From positions 124,001 to 188,000 of the forward strand of contig CANFOS010000004.1 in NCBI GenBank assembly GCA_947448735.1: a stretch of 64,000 nucleotides of DNA, given 5' to 3'. This document shows, piece by piece, positions 17,188 through 26,387 of this stretch. The translations under genes and the position numbers were made by a program. This stretch comes from Comamonadaceae bacterium (GTDB taxonomy: Bacteria > Pseudomonadota > Gammaproteobacteria > Burkholderiales > Burkholderiaceae_C). The notes below the pieces were generated by a model. That model had not been told where the DNA came from. It ran no database searches and saw only the letters and a list, made by a program, of their open reading frames with translations. The first letter of the stretch is position 1; every line of letters begins with the position of its first letter.

Positions 17188-17208
17188 AAGGCTGAAGTTC
17201 GCATCAGA

Positions 17209-17238
17209 AGCAGATCAAGGGTTTGCCCTTGATCTGCT
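17209..17238 (+). terminator. perfect hairpin after the FAHD gene
   Basis: Arms AGCAGATCAAGGG and CCCTTGATCTGCT with a TTTG loop, 21 bp past the stop; no T-tract follows, so termination may be inefficient or Rho-assisted. Confidence 0.65.
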
Positions 17239-17320
17239 AAGACCGCCGCGTCTATAAAGCGGTATTTCCCCCAAAAACAAGTTGGTTTTGTACGCGTGGG
17301 CACAATTTGCTGCAAAATAG

Positions 17321-17334
17321 AACGACCGTTCGTT
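17321..17334. promoter_or_regulatory. candidate TetR operator AACGA-N4-TCGTT
   Basis: Inverted repeat in the promoter region just before the tetR start, of the AACGAxxxxTCGTT kind recognised by many AcrR/FadR-like TetR proteins; suggests autorepression and control of the acyl-CoA operon that follows. Confidence 0.6.
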
Positions 17335-17359
17335 TTATTTTTCAACCTATTTGCACACC

Positions 17360-18025
17360 ATGGCCGTCGTTGAACTCCCTGTCAAAGTCGCTCGCCCTGC
17401 ATCGTCCCAAGCAGGTGGCACCGCTATGCACAAGGGCCAGCAAACCAAATCAGCCATCGTGGATGCGGCATTGGGTTTGGCCACGCAGATTGGCCTGGAA
17501 GGCCTGAGCATCGGTGCGTTGGCTGAGGTCATGCGCATGAGCAAGTCGGGTGTGTTTGCGCATTTTGGTTCCCGCGAAGAGCTGCAAATCTCTGTGATTC
17601 GCGAGTACCACGCCCGCTTTGAAGAAGAAGTGTTTTACCCCGCACTGCAAAAGCCCAAGGGCCTGCCACGCCTGAAGGCACTGTTTCAAAACTGGATGAA
17701 CCGCACCTCGGTCGAGCTTGATTCAGGCTGCCTGTACATCAGCGGCGCGGTCGAGTTTGACGACCGACCAGGCCCGGTGCGCGACGCGCTGGTCGGCTCT
17801 GTGCAGTCCTGGCTGGCTGCCATGCACCGCGCGGTGGTGCAGGCCAAGGAGGCCGGGCACCTGGCGCCAGACGCCGATGAGCACCAGATCGCGTTTGAAA
17901 TTCATGGCCTGATCCTGGCGCTGCACTATGAAGCGCGGTTTTTAAAAACGCCCAGTTCCGTCCATCGTGCCAACACCGGGTTCAACCGCATTCTTGAGCG
18001 CCGCCGAAGCGCAACAGCCCCATGA
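17360..18025 (+). CDS. TetR/AcrR-family regulator of the acyl-CoA degradation genes
   Basis: 221-aa repressor with N-terminal helix-turn-helix (AALGLATQIGLEGLSIGALAEVMRMSKSGVFAHFGSREELQISVIREY) and a C-terminal ligand domain with the conserved GCLYISGAVEFDDRPGPVRDAL segment. ATG 17360 is chosen, with an upstream ATG at 17351 as alternative; the first 25 residues are an unstructured leader. It precedes the acyl-CoA dehydrogenase by 36 bp in the same direction, and an AACGA-N4-TCGTT dyad lies upstream, so it probably senses an acyl-CoA and controls the whole run. The ligand is inferred from context. Confidence 0.88.
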   Translation: MAVVELPVKVARPASSQAGGTAMHKGQQTKSAIVDAALGLATQIGLEGLSIGALAEVMRMSKSGVFAHFGSREELQISVIREYHARFEEEVFYPALQKPKGLPRLKALFQNWMNRTSVELDSGCLYISGAVEFDDRPGPVRDALVGSVQSWLAAMHRAVVQAKEAGHLAPDADEHQIAFEIHGLILALHYEARFLKTPSSVHRANTGFNRILERRRSATAP

Positions 18026-18061
18026 CTTCACTTGTTTACTTTCATTTTTAGGAGCTGCCCC

Positions 18062-19873
18062 ATGCCTGTTTACAACCCGCCCCTGCGCGACATGCAATTT
18101 GTGATGCACGAAGTGCTCAAAGTCACAGAAGAACTCAAGCCAATCACCAAGTATGCCGATGCGGACGTTGACACCATCAATGCCGTGCTCGAAGAAGGCG
18201 CAAAATTCGCCACCGAGGTCGTGTTTCCGCTCAATATCAGCGGCGATGAAGAAGGCTGCAAACTGGACATCACCACCCACGCCGTGACCACGCCAAAGGG
18301 CTTCAAAGAAGCCTACGCCAAGTACGTAGAAGGCGGCTGGCCGGCACTGAGCGGCGACCCGGAATTTGGTGGCCAGGGCTTGCCGCTGGTCATCAACCAG
18401 TGCTTTTATGAAATGCTCAACAGCGCCAACCAGGCCTGGACCATGTACCCCGGCCTCACGCATGGCGCGCACGCCGCGCTGCACAGCCACGGCACTGAAG
18501 CGCAAAAGCAGACCTACCTGCACAAAATGACCAGCGGCGAATGGACTGGCACCATGTGCCTGACCGAACCGCATTGCGGCACCGACCTGGGCCTGATGCG
18601 CACCAAGGCTGAAGCCTTGCCTGACGGCACTTACAAAATCACCGGCAACAAAATTTTCATCAGCGCTGGCGAACACGACATGGCTGGCAACATCATTCAT
18701 CTGGTGCTGGCACGCGTGGTTGATGCGCCTGCAGGCATCAAGGGCGTCAGCCTGTTCATCGTGCCCAAGTTTCACGTCAACGCAGACGGCTCTTTGGGCG
18801 AACGCAACGGCATTTACTGCGGTGGGCTGGAGCACAAAATGGGCATCCACGGCAACGCAACAGCGCAAATCGTTTTAGACGGTGCGATTGGCACCATGGT
18901 CGGCGCGCCCAACAAAGGCATGCAGGGCATGTTTGTGATGATGAACGCTGCCCGCCTGGGTGTGGGCAACCAGTCACTCGGCCTGACCGAAGTGGCGTAT
19001 CAAAACGCCTTGGCCTACGCCAAAGACCGCATTCAAATGCGCTCCTTGTCTGGCACCAAAGCCAAAGACATGCCCGCCGACCCGATCATCGTGCACCCCG
19101 ACGTGCGCAAAATGCTGTTGACCGCCAAAGCCTACGCCGAAGGTGGCCGCGCCTTGGCGACCTACTGCGCGGTGCTGCTTGACAAAGAGCATCAGCACCC
19201 CGACGAGGCGGTGCGCAAGGAAAGTGGGGAGTTGTTGTCGCTGCTCACACCTATCGTCAAGGCCTTCCTGACTGACAACGGCCATATCGCCACCAGCGCC
19301 TGCCTGCAGGTGTTTGGCGGCCACGGCTACGTCAAAGAGTGGGGCATGGAGCAGTTTGTGCGCGACAACCGCATCAACATGATTTATGAAGGTACCAACA
19401 CCATCCAGTCACTGGACTTGCTGGGCCGAAAAATTTTGAGCAACAACGGCGCAACGCTTAAAAAATTCGGCAAGCTGATTGCTGCGCTGGTGCAGGAAGA
19501 GGGCGTGAACGAAAAGATGGCCGAGTTCATCAACCCACTGGCCGTGCTGGCTGAGCAGATGACCAAGTTCACCACCGAGCTGGGTTTCAAGGGCTTTCAA
19601 AATGCCGACGAAGTGGGCGCCGCTGCGGTGGACTATTTGCGTGTGGCCGGTCACCTGGTATTTGGCTACTTTTGGGCGCGTATGGCGCAGGTCGCGCTGC
19701 GTGAGATTGCTGCGGCGCAATCACAAGGCAAGCCGACCGACAAGTTTTACATCGCCAAGCTGCAAACCGCCCGCTTTTACTTTGCCAAGCTCTACCCTGA
19801 GACCGCCACGCTGATGCGCACCGCGCGCAGCGGCGCCAAGTCGCTGATGGAAACTGACGAAGCACTGGCTTGA
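18062..19873 (+). CDS. acyl-CoA dehydrogenase, large (about 600 aa) type
   Basis: FAD enzyme making the alpha-beta double bond in an acyl-CoA, first step of beta-oxidation. 603 aa, longer than the usual 380, because of an N-terminal extension (MPVYNPPLRDMQFVMHEVL) and a C-terminal all-helical domain as in the DmdC/AcdB-like group. Marks: MCLTEPHCGTDLGLMRTKAE (FAD/substrate binding), ITGNKIFISAGEHDM, VFGGHGYVKEWGMEQFVRDNRINMIYEGTNTIQSLDLLGRK. Start ATG 18062 follows AGGAGC; the track's 18032 start is rejected. It heads the operon with DUF2147, FadB-like, DUF4442 and thiolase genes. Confidence 0.93.
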   Translation: MPVYNPPLRDMQFVMHEVLKVTEELKPITKYADADVDTINAVLEEGAKFATEVVFPLNISGDEEGCKLDITTHAVTTPKGFKEAYAKYVEGGWPALSGDPEFGGQGLPLVINQCFYEMLNSANQAWTMYPGLTHGAHAALHSHGTEAQKQTYLHKMTSGEWTGTMCLTEPHCGTDLGLMRTKAEALPDGTYKITGNKIFISAGEHDMAGNIIHLVLARVVDAPAGIKGVSLFIVPKFHVNADGSLGERNGIYCGGLEHKMGIHGNATAQIVLDGAIGTMVGAPNKGMQGMFVMMNAARLGVGNQSLGLTEVAYQNALAYAKDRIQMRSLSGTKAKDMPADPIIVHPDVRKMLLTAKAYAEGGRALATYCAVLLDKEHQHPDEAVRKESGELLSLLTPIVKAFLTDNGHIATSACLQVFGGHGYVKEWGMEQFVRDNRINMIYEGTNTIQSLDLLGRKILSNNGATLKKFGKLIAALVQEEGVNEKMAEFINPLAVLAEQMTKFTTELGFKGFQNADEVGAAAVDYLRVAGHLVFGYFWARMAQVALREIAAAQSQGKPTDKFYIAKLQTARFYFAKLYPETATLMRTARSGAKSLMETDEALA

Positions 19874-20361
19874 TGATTAGAGAAAAAATGACTCTAACCC
19901 TTATCAATCGTGCGCAAGCTGCTATTTTTATAGTAGCGTTTGGATTTGTTTCGATGCCCGCGGGTGCCCAGTCAGCAGCCTCAGCCAGTGCCACGCCTGT
20001 CGGCTTGTGGCGCAATATTGACGACAAAACCGGTCAGGCCAAGGCGGAGATTCGCATCACTGCAAACGCTGCCGGCGTGCTGACGGGTGTGATTGAAAAA
20101 CCCTTGATCAAGGCTGTTGAACTCAATTGCAGCATGTGCACCGATGACCGCAAGGACAAGCCCAAGCTGGGCATGGAGATCATTCGCGGCGCGGTCAAAG
20201 CGGAAGGCAAAGACGTCTGGGAAAAGGGCCAAATCTTGGAGCCCGACAGCGGCAAAAACTACACGCTGCGCCTCACGCCTATTGAGGGTGGTAGCAAGTT
20301 AGAGGTGCGTGGCTCCATTGGGCCGTTTGGACGAACACAAACCTGGGTGCGTGTTCAGTAA
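19873..20361 (+). CDS. DUF2147 exported protein
   Basis: 162-aa protein with a signal peptide cleaved after MPAGAQSA and one DUF2147 domain (VGLWRNIDDKTGQAKAEIRI, GVIEKPL, CSMCTDDRKDKP, WEKGQILEPDSGKNYTLRLTPIEGGSKLEVRGSIGPFGRTQTW). The family is a periplasmic beta-barrel-like fold of unknown biochemical role, often near lipid-related genes. ATG 19873 overlaps the upstream stop (TGATG); ATG 19888 is another possible start. The hydrophobic core of the signal peptide (AQAAIFIVAFG) is encoded by a copy of the dispersed repeat in reverse orientation. Confidence 0.85.
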   Translation: MIREKMTLTLINRAQAAIFIVAFGFVSMPAGAQSAASASATPVGLWRNIDDKTGQAKAEIRITANAAGVLTGVIEKPLIKAVELNCSMCTDDRKDKPKLGMEIIRGAVKAEGKDVWEKGQILEPDSGKNYTLRLTPIEGGSKLEVRGSIGPFGRTQTWVRVQ

Positions 20362-20396
20362 AAGCGCCTCGTATTGACTTCATACGAAAGAAACAC

Positions 20397-22817
20397 ATGT
20401 CAAGATTCATGGTTAAAAAAGTGGCCGTTTTAGGCGCAGGCGTGATGGGTGCGCAAATCGCTGCCCATCTGGTCAATTGCAAAATCCCGGTCGTATTGTT
20501 TGATTTGGCAGCCAAGGAGGGGCCAAAAAACGGCATCGTGACCCGCGCAGTGGAGGGCTTAAAAAAGCTCAAACCCGCGCCGCTCGGTGTCTCCGAAGAC
20601 GCGGCGCTGATTCAGCCGGCCAACTACGAAGAGCATATGGACGTGCTCAAGGAGTGCGACCTGATCATTGAAGCCATTGCCGAGCGCATGGACTGGAAAA
20701 CCGACCTGTATCACAAGATTGCCCCTTACATTGCCAAAGAGGCGATTGTGGCCAGCAACACCTCGGGCCTGTCGATCACCCAGCTCAGTCAGGCCTTGCC
20801 CGAAACGATGAAGCCGCGCTTTTGCGGCATTCACTTTTTCAACCCGCCGCGCTACATGACGCTGGTTGAGCTGATCAACACGCCAACCACCGGTGCGAAT
20901 GTGCTTGACAACCTGGAAGCCTTCGTCACCAGCGGCCTGGGCAAGAACGTGATTCGCGCCCATGACACCCCCAACTTTATTGCCAACCGCATCGGTATTG
21001 CTGGCATGCTGGCGATCATCAAGCAAACTGAAGCTTTCGGCTTGACCTATGACGTGGTCGATGACTTGACGGGTAAAAAACTCGGCCGTGCCAGCTCTGG
21101 CACTTACCGTACGGCGGATGTTGTCGGCCTGGACACCATGGCGCATGTGATCAAAACGCTTCAAGACAACCTCGGCGAGGGCAAACAAACACCTGACCCG
21201 TTCTCAGGCATGTACGGCACACCGACCGTGCTGGCCAAGCTGCTCGAAGCAAAAAGCCTGGGTCAAAAAACAGGTGCCGGTTTCTACAAAAAAGTAGGCC
21301 GCGACATCCTGCGGCTTGACCCTGAAAGCATGGAATACGTCGCTGGTGGCGCCAAGGCCAACGACGTGGTGGGCCGCATGCTGAAAAAGCCTGCCGGTGA
21401 GCGCTTGGCTTTGCTGCGCCATGCAGAAGGTGCCGAGGCGCGCTTTTTGTGGGCTATTTTGCGCGACCAGTTTCATTACGCTGCGGTGCACCTGCAAACC
21501 ATTGCTGAAACCGCACGCGACATTGACCTGGCGATGCGTTGGGGCTTTGGTGCCAAGCAAGGCCCGTTTGAGCTGTGGCAGCAAGCGGGCTGGTTGCAAG
21601 TGGCGAACTGGATCAAGGAAGACATTGACACCGGCAAAACCCTGTCCAGCGCGCCGCTGCCTGACTGGGTGTTCAAAGGGCCGGTCGCCGAATCGAACAA
21701 TGGCTCGGGTGGCGTGCACACGCCGCAAGGTTCGTGGTCCGCATCGGCTCAACAATTCATCCTCAAGCGCGAGCTGCCGGTGTACGCGCGTCAGCATTTC
21801 CCTGAAGACGTGCTGGGCGCTAAAGCACCGTCTTTCATGACAGCCGGAACTACGCTGCATGAAGACGATGCGGTTCGGCTGTGGACCCTGGACGATGAGG
21901 TGCTGATCGCCAGTATCAAAACCAAAATGCATGCCATCAGCCCCGACGTGGCTGAAGGCTTGGCGCTTGGCATCGACATGGCCGAAAAAGGCTACAAGGG
22001 CATGGTGATCTGGTCAAACGACGAGATGTTCTCGGTTGGCGCTGACCTGCAAGCCATGCTGCCTGCCTTCATGATGAGTGGCGTTGATGCCATCGATGAG
22101 GTCGAGGCAGAGCTGCAAAACGTGATGCTGAAAATGCGTTATTCGACTGTGCCCGTGGTGTCCGCCATTCGCGGCTTGGCGCTTGGCGGCGGTTGCGAGA
22201 TGGCTGTGTATTCCGCCAAGCGGGTGGCGGCCATGGAAAGCTACATCGGCCTGGTAGAAGTCGGTGTGGGCCTGGTACCCGGTGCGGGCGGCCTGGCTTA
22301 TATTGCCCGTCGCGCGGCAGAAAACGCCGCCAAATCGACCCACAAAGACATGCTGCCGTTTTTGATTGAAGGCTTCACCGCCGCAGCCATGGCCACGGTG
22401 GGCACCAGCGCCATTGAAAGCCGCAAGCTGGGTTATTTGCTTGACAGCGATGTCATCGTGCCGCATGTCAATGAGCTGCTGTTTGTGGCGATCAATGAAG
22501 CGCGGGCCATGTTTGACTCAGGCTACCGTCCCCCTGTCAAACGCAGCTTTCCTGTGGTGGGCCGCAACGGTCTGGCCACCATCAAGGGTCAGCTCGTCAA
22601 CATGCGCGATGGCGGCTTTATCAGCGCGCATGACTTTCACATCGCCAGCCTGATTGCAGGCGTGGTGTGCGGCGGCGATGTTGACAACGGCACGCTGGTC
22701 ACCGAGGCGTATTTGATGACCTTGGAACGCAAGGCATTTTGCTCGCTGCTTGAGCATCCAAAAACGCAAGAACGCATCATGGGCATGATGTCCACTGGCA
22801 AGCCTGTACGTAATTGA
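20397..22817 (+). CDS. 3-hydroxyacyl-CoA dehydrogenase / enoyl-CoA hydratase fusion (FadB/FadN-like, HAD first)
   Basis: 806-aa multifunctional beta-oxidation protein. The N-terminal half is the NAD-dependent dehydrogenase (VAVLGAGVMGAQIAAHL; SNTSGLSI; CGIHFFNPPRYMTLVELI; NRIGIAGM), followed by its two C-terminal helical domains. The C-terminal part is a crotonase (VIWSNDEMFSVGADLQAM; RGLALGGGCEMAVYS; GLVEVGVGLVPGAGG). This order is the reverse of E. coli FadB and matches FadN-type proteins. It hydrates trans-2-enoyl-CoA and oxidises the 3-hydroxy product, passing it to the thiolase downstream. Start ATG 20397; ATG 20409 is close to the motif and also possible. Confidence 0.92.
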   Translation: MSRFMVKKVAVLGAGVMGAQIAAHLVNCKIPVVLFDLAAKEGPKNGIVTRAVEGLKKLKPAPLGVSEDAALIQPANYEEHMDVLKECDLIIEAIAERMDWKTDLYHKIAPYIAKEAIVASNTSGLSITQLSQALPETMKPRFCGIHFFNPPRYMTLVELINTPTTGANVLDNLEAFVTSGLGKNVIRAHDTPNFIANRIGIAGMLAIIKQTEAFGLTYDVVDDLTGKKLGRASSGTYRTADVVGLDTMAHVIKTLQDNLGEGKQTPDPFSGMYGTPTVLAKLLEAKSLGQKTGAGFYKKVGRDILRLDPESMEYVAGGAKANDVVGRMLKKPAGERLALLRHAEGAEARFLWAILRDQFHYAAVHLQTIAETARDIDLAMRWGFGAKQGPFELWQQAGWLQVANWIKEDIDTGKTLSSAPLPDWVFKGPVAESNNGSGGVHTPQGSWSASAQQFILKRELPVYARQHFPEDVLGAKAPSFMTAGTTLHEDDAVRLWTLDDEVLIASIKTKMHAISPDVAEGLALGIDMAEKGYKGMVIWSNDEMFSVGADLQAMLPAFMMSGVDAIDEVEAELQNVMLKMRYSTVPVVSAIRGLALGGGCEMAVYSAKRVAAMESYIGLVEVGVGLVPGAGGLAYIARRAAENAAKSTHKDMLPFLIEGFTAAAMATVGTSAIESRKLGYLLDSDVIVPHVNELLFVAINEARAMFDSGYRPPVKRSFPVVGRNGLATIKGQLVNMRDGGFISAHDFHIASLIAGVVCGGDVDNGTLVTEAYLMTLERKAFCSLLEHPKTQERIMGMMSTGKPVRN

Positions 22818-22819
22818 AC

Positions 22820-23326
22820 ATGACGTACACCCCCAATCGCCTGGAGCGCCAGCTTGAGCGCCTCAATGAAGTGCCAGCTTTTGCCCGACCCTGGTTTCGC
22901 AGCGTGGTGATGGGGCGTGCCGTGCCATTTACCGGCACGGCCAAGCTGCGCTACGAAGAAATGTCTGCCAGCAGCGTGCAAATCTTGGTGGCCAATAACC
23001 ACAAGGTACACAACCACATCGGCGGCGTGCATGCCGTGGCCAGCACGCTGGCTGCTGAAACCGCCACAGGGATGGTGATGGGCATGAACGTGCGTGATGA
23101 CTGCATTCCGGTGGTCAAAGACATGCGCGTGCAGTTCAAAAAGCGCGGCCAAGGCGCCATGCGCGCTGTGGCCACGCTCAGCGATGTGCAGCGCGAGCTG
23201 ATCCGCAGCACCACCAAAGGCGAAGTCACGGTGGCTGTGACGGTGACTGACGAATCGGGCAACCAGCCCATCGAGTGTGAATTCATCTGGGCCTGGGTTC
23301 CTTCTCAACGCCCCACCCAAAACTGA
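22820..23326 (+). CDS. DUF4442 hot-dog-fold protein, probable acyl-CoA thioesterase
   Basis: 168-aa protein with the DUF4442/YiiD-C-like hot-dog fold: RPWFRSVVMGRAVPFTGTAKLRYEEM, NNHKVHNHIGGVHAVASTLAAETATGMVMGMNV and the core FKKRGQGAMRAVATL. The asparagine/histidine-glycine cluster (NHIGGVHAVA) resembles the active site of PaaI-type thioesterases. It sits two bases past the fadB-like stop and 48 bp before the thiolase start, so it is part of the beta-oxidation operon. Its role may be relief of acyl-CoA build-up. No homologue with known substrate is recognised. Confidence 0.78.
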   Translation: MTYTPNRLERQLERLNEVPAFARPWFRSVVMGRAVPFTGTAKLRYEEMSASSVQILVANNHKVHNHIGGVHAVASTLAAETATGMVMGMNVRDDCIPVVKDMRVQFKKRGQGAMRAVATLSDVQRELIRSTTKGEVTVAVTVTDESGNQPIECEFIWAWVPSQRPTQN

Positions 23327-23374
23327 AAACACCAAACACGATATTTAATGCCCCTGCAGGCACAAGGACTCACC

Positions 23375-24574
23375 ATGAGCAAACAAATTCAAGAAGCCTA
23401 TATCGTTGCCGCGACCCGCACACCGATTGGCCGTTCGCATCGCGGGTTTTTCCGCAACACCCGACCTGACGACCTGTTGGTCAAGGCCTTGCAAGCCGCT
23501 CTGGCGCAGGTGCCTGCGCTGGACCCAAACGCGATTGAAGACATCATTTGCGGCTGCGCCATTCCTGAAGGCCCGCAGGGCCTGAACATTGCGCGTATTG
23601 GCGCGGTGCTGGCCGGCCTGCCCACCAGCGTGGGCGGCATCACGGTGAACCGTTTCTGCGCGTCGGGTCTGTCGGCCGTGCAAATGGCGGCGGACCGCAT
23701 TCGTGTCGGTGAGGCTGACGTCATGATTGCAGCGGGCGTTGAAAGCATGAGCATGGTGCCCATGTCGGGCAACTCGCCGTCACTGTCGCCCGCCATGTTT
23801 GCAAACGATGAAAACATCGGCATCGCTTACGGCATGGGCCTGACCGCCGAGAAGGTCGCGCAGCAATGGAAAGTCTCGCGTACCGCGCAAGACGAGTTTG
23901 CCTACGCCTCACATATGAAGGCCCTCAAGGCGCAGCAGGCCGGCGAGTTCATGAACGAAATCACGTCGGTTGAAGTCACCGACCGCAGCGCGAATCTGGA
24001 AACCGGAGAAGTCATCACCACCACCCGCACTGTGAACATGGACGAAGGCGCACGGCCTGACACCACCGTTGAAGGTCTGGCAAAACTCAAAACGGTTTTT
24101 GCAGCGCGTGGCTCGGTCACCGCGGGCAACAGCTCGCAAACGTCGGACGGCGCCGGTGCGCTCATTCTGGCCAGTGAAAAAGCCGTCAAGCAATTTGGCC
24201 TGAAGCCGTTGGCACGCTTTGTCAGCTATGCCGCCAAGGGCGTGCCGCCGCACATCATGGGCATCGGCCCGATCGAGGCGATTCCGGCTGCGCTGCGCTA
24301 TGCCGGCTTGAAGCAGGACGACATCGACTGGTTTGAACTGAACGAGGCTTTTGCCGCGCAGTCGCTGGCCGTTATTAACACGCTGGGGCTGGACCCCGCC
24401 AAGGTCAATCCGATGGGCGGTGCGATTGCCCTGGGCCATCCGCTGGGCGCGACCGGTGCCATTCGTGCGGCAACCGTGATTCATGCCTTGCAACGCCACC
24501 AGCTCAAGTACGGCATGGTGACGATGTGCGTGGGCATGGGGCAGGGCGCTGCGGGTATTTTTGAGCGGGTGTAG
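23375..24574 (+). CDS. fadA: acetyl-CoA C-acyltransferase (thiolase)
   Basis: 399-aa degradative thiolase cleaving 3-ketoacyl-CoA with CoA to acetyl-CoA. Catalytic cysteine in VNRFCASGLSAVQMAA, NEAFAAQ, GGAIALGHPLGATGAI and the second cysteine in VTMCVGMGQGAAGIFE. Start ATG 23375 with AAGGA seven bases upstream; the track's 23348 adds nine residues without homology. It ends the tight operon. The symbol is assigned by function and context; a biosynthetic (PhaA-like) role is unlikely beside the FadB-like fusion. Confidence 0.92.
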   Translation: MSKQIQEAYIVAATRTPIGRSHRGFFRNTRPDDLLVKALQAALAQVPALDPNAIEDIICGCAIPEGPQGLNIARIGAVLAGLPTSVGGITVNRFCASGLSAVQMAADRIRVGEADVMIAAGVESMSMVPMSGNSPSLSPAMFANDENIGIAYGMGLTAEKVAQQWKVSRTAQDEFAYASHMKALKAQQAGEFMNEITSVEVTDRSANLETGEVITTTRTVNMDEGARPDTTVEGLAKLKTVFAARGSVTAGNSSQTSDGAGALILASEKAVKQFGLKPLARFVSYAAKGVPPHIMGIGPIEAIPAALRYAGLKQDDIDWFELNEAFAAQSLAVINTLGLDPAKVNPMGGAIALGHPLGATGAIRAATVIHALQRHQLKYGMVTMCVGMGQGAAGIFERV

Positions 24575-24617
24575 TCAGAAATGGTCTGAAAACCACCTCA
24601 AAAGATCGCATTACGGT

Positions 24618-24690
24618 ATGTTGTAGGATATGTCGTAGGCCTCCAGGCCAATGAATACAAGCGCAAGTAGCTATCAAGAATAGAGCATTT
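24618..24690. repeat. dispersed intergenic repeat
   Basis: Contains GTAGGCCTCCAGGCCAATGA followed by ACAAGCGCAAGTAGCTATC; same family as copies at 26388, 30445 and 52437. Confidence 0.6.
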
Positions 24691-24695
24691 GAAAA

Positions 24696-25520
24696 ATGAG
24701 CCATCACCCGTTTGACCAGGCCCTGCAGCTGATGCCAGGCGAAGCTGCCAACACTTTCGCCGGCGCCACCGCCCCTGATTACTGGAACATGGTGGGCCCG
24801 TTCGGCGGCTACACGGCGGCCCTGGCAGTCAGGGCCGTCATGCAGCACCCGGCATTGTTGGGCGAGCCTGTGGCCTTGACGGTCAACTACGCGGGCGCGA
24901 CGACGCAAGGCCCGTTCACCGTCACGGCCACGCCTGCCCGCACCAGTCGCTCGACCCAGCACTGGGTGATTGCCCTGAGTCAAACCAGTCCCACCGGCCA
25001 GCCAGAAGTCGCCATGACCGCCACCGTCATGACGGCACTCAAGCGCGATACCTGGCAAGCCAATGACATGCCCATGCCGGTGGTGACGCCAGTGAACGCG
25101 GCGACGAAAGACCGCCACGACGGTGCGCCTGTCTGGTTTGACCGATACGATATGCGCTTCGTTCATGGCAGCATTCCGGCGCAATTTGATGGCCGCGAGG
25201 CCAGCAGTGTGACGCAGCTGTGGATGCGCGACGAGCCACCGCGACCGCTGGACTTTGCGTCCCTGACCGCCATGGCCGATGTGTTCTACCCCCGCATCTG
25301 GCTGCGCCGCGCCAAACGGGTTGCCGCTGGCACCGTGTCGATGACCACCTACTTTCATGCGAGCCAGGCCCAGATGTCAGATGTGGGCACCGGCTACCTG
25401 CTGGGCCAGGCCCAGGCACAGGCTTTTCGCCACGGGTTTTTTGACCAGACGGCGCAGTTGTGGTCTGAAGACGGCACGCTGCTGGCGACCAGCACGCAGC
25501 TGGTTTATTACAAGGAATAG
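24696..25520 (+). CDS. acyl-CoA thioesterase, TesB-like double hot-dog
   Basis: 274-aa protein with two hot-dog halves as in TesB/Thioesterase family 3: N-terminal WNMVGPFGGYTAALAVRAVM and VNYAGATTQGPFTVTATPARTSRSTQHWVI; C-terminal SLTAMADVFYPRIW and TVSMTTYFHA. Hydrolyses acyl-CoA to free acid and CoA. The aspartate-containing MADVFYPRIW element corresponds to the TesB-type catalytic region. It is separated from the thiolase by a repeat-bearing gap, so may have its own promoter. Substrate chain length unknown. Confidence 0.83.
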   Translation: MSHHPFDQALQLMPGEAANTFAGATAPDYWNMVGPFGGYTAALAVRAVMQHPALLGEPVALTVNYAGATTQGPFTVTATPARTSRSTQHWVIALSQTSPTGQPEVAMTATVMTALKRDTWQANDMPMPVVTPVNAATKDRHDGAPVWFDRYDMRFVHGSIPAQFDGREASSVTQLWMRDEPPRPLDFASLTAMADVFYPRIWLRRAKRVAAGTVSMTTYFHASQAQMSDVGTGYLLGQAQAQAFRHGFFDQTAQLWSEDGTLLATSTQLVYYKE

Positions 25521-25592
25521 CGGCGGTCTGGATTGATCGGTCGTGGGCTTTAAACTCATGACATTTCACCTGTGGCACAACCTGAGACACCC

Positions 25593-26372
25593 ATGACTAC
25601 TTCACCCATCGCCGAAATTCTCACCCACCTGGATGCGGGCGTCTTGAGCCTGACCATCAACCGCCTGGACAGAAAAAATTCGATCACTGCCGTCATGTAC
25701 GCGGCGATGGCTGATGTGCTGATGGCGGCTGAAAGCAATGATGCTGTGCGCGTTCTGGTCATTCAGGGCCATGAAACGATTTTTTCAGCGGGCAATGACA
25801 TTGGCGATTTTTTAAACAAACCGCCTTCGACGCAAGACGCCCCGGTGTTTCGTTTTCTGCACGCCATCAGCGCTTTTACAAAGCCTATCGTGGCCGCTGT
25901 CTGTGGCCCGGCCGTGGGCATTGGCACCACGCTGCTGATGCATTGCGATCTGATTTACGCAGGCGACAACGCGGCCTTCTCGATGCCGTTTGTCAACTTG
26001 GGGCTGTGCCCGGAAGCCGGCTCCAGTCTGCTGGTGCCGCAACTGATGGGCTACCCGCGCGCCGCCGAGGCGCTGCTGCTGGGTGAGCCCTTTACGGCTG
26101 AAACGGCATTGGAGATGGGCCTGATCAACCGCATCGTGCCGCCTGCCGAAGCGAGTGCTTTGGCGCATCAACAAGCCAAAAAGCTGGCCGCCAAGCCGCT
26201 GACATCCGTCATCGAAACCAAGCGACTGATGAAGCAAGCCAACGCCGGTGCGGTCAAACAGCGCATTCACGATGAAAGTCTGAGCTTTGGGCGAATGCTG
26301 TCGGAGCCGGCTGCGCGTGAGGCTTTCACAGCGTTCATGCAAAAGCGCAAGCCTGATTTTTCACAGATTTAA
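25593..26372 (+). CDS. enoyl-CoA hydratase/isomerase family protein
   Basis: 259-aa crotonase: LDAGVLSLTINRLDRKNSIT, oxyanion segment SAGNDIGDFL, AAVCGPAVGIGTTLLMHCDLIYA and FVNLGLCPEAGSSLLVPQLMG, followed by GEPFTAETALEMGLINRIV. The Glu in LCPEAGSS is at the first catalytic position, while the second position is not the usual Glu of true hydratases, so it might be an isomerase or side-chain enzyme. Start ATG 25593; a GTG at 25572 is also in frame. Likely serves the same acyl-CoA pathway. Confidence 0.87.
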   Translation: MTTSPIAEILTHLDAGVLSLTINRLDRKNSITAVMYAAMADVLMAAESNDAVRVLVIQGHETIFSAGNDIGDFLNKPPSTQDAPVFRFLHAISAFTKPIVAAVCGPAVGIGTTLLMHCDLIYAGDNAAFSMPFVNLGLCPEAGSSLLVPQLMGYPRAAEALLLGEPFTAETALEMGLINRIVPPAEASALAHQQAKKLAAKPLTSVIETKRLMKQANAGAVKQRIHDESLSFGRMLSEPAAREAFTAFMQKRKPDFSQI

Positions 26373-26387
26373 ATCAACAGCCAAATC

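Noticed and set aside
17942-18868. 308-aa minus-strand ORF opposite the acyl-CoA dehydrogenase
   Set aside because: Antisense shadow; the sense gene has all dehydrogenase motifs.
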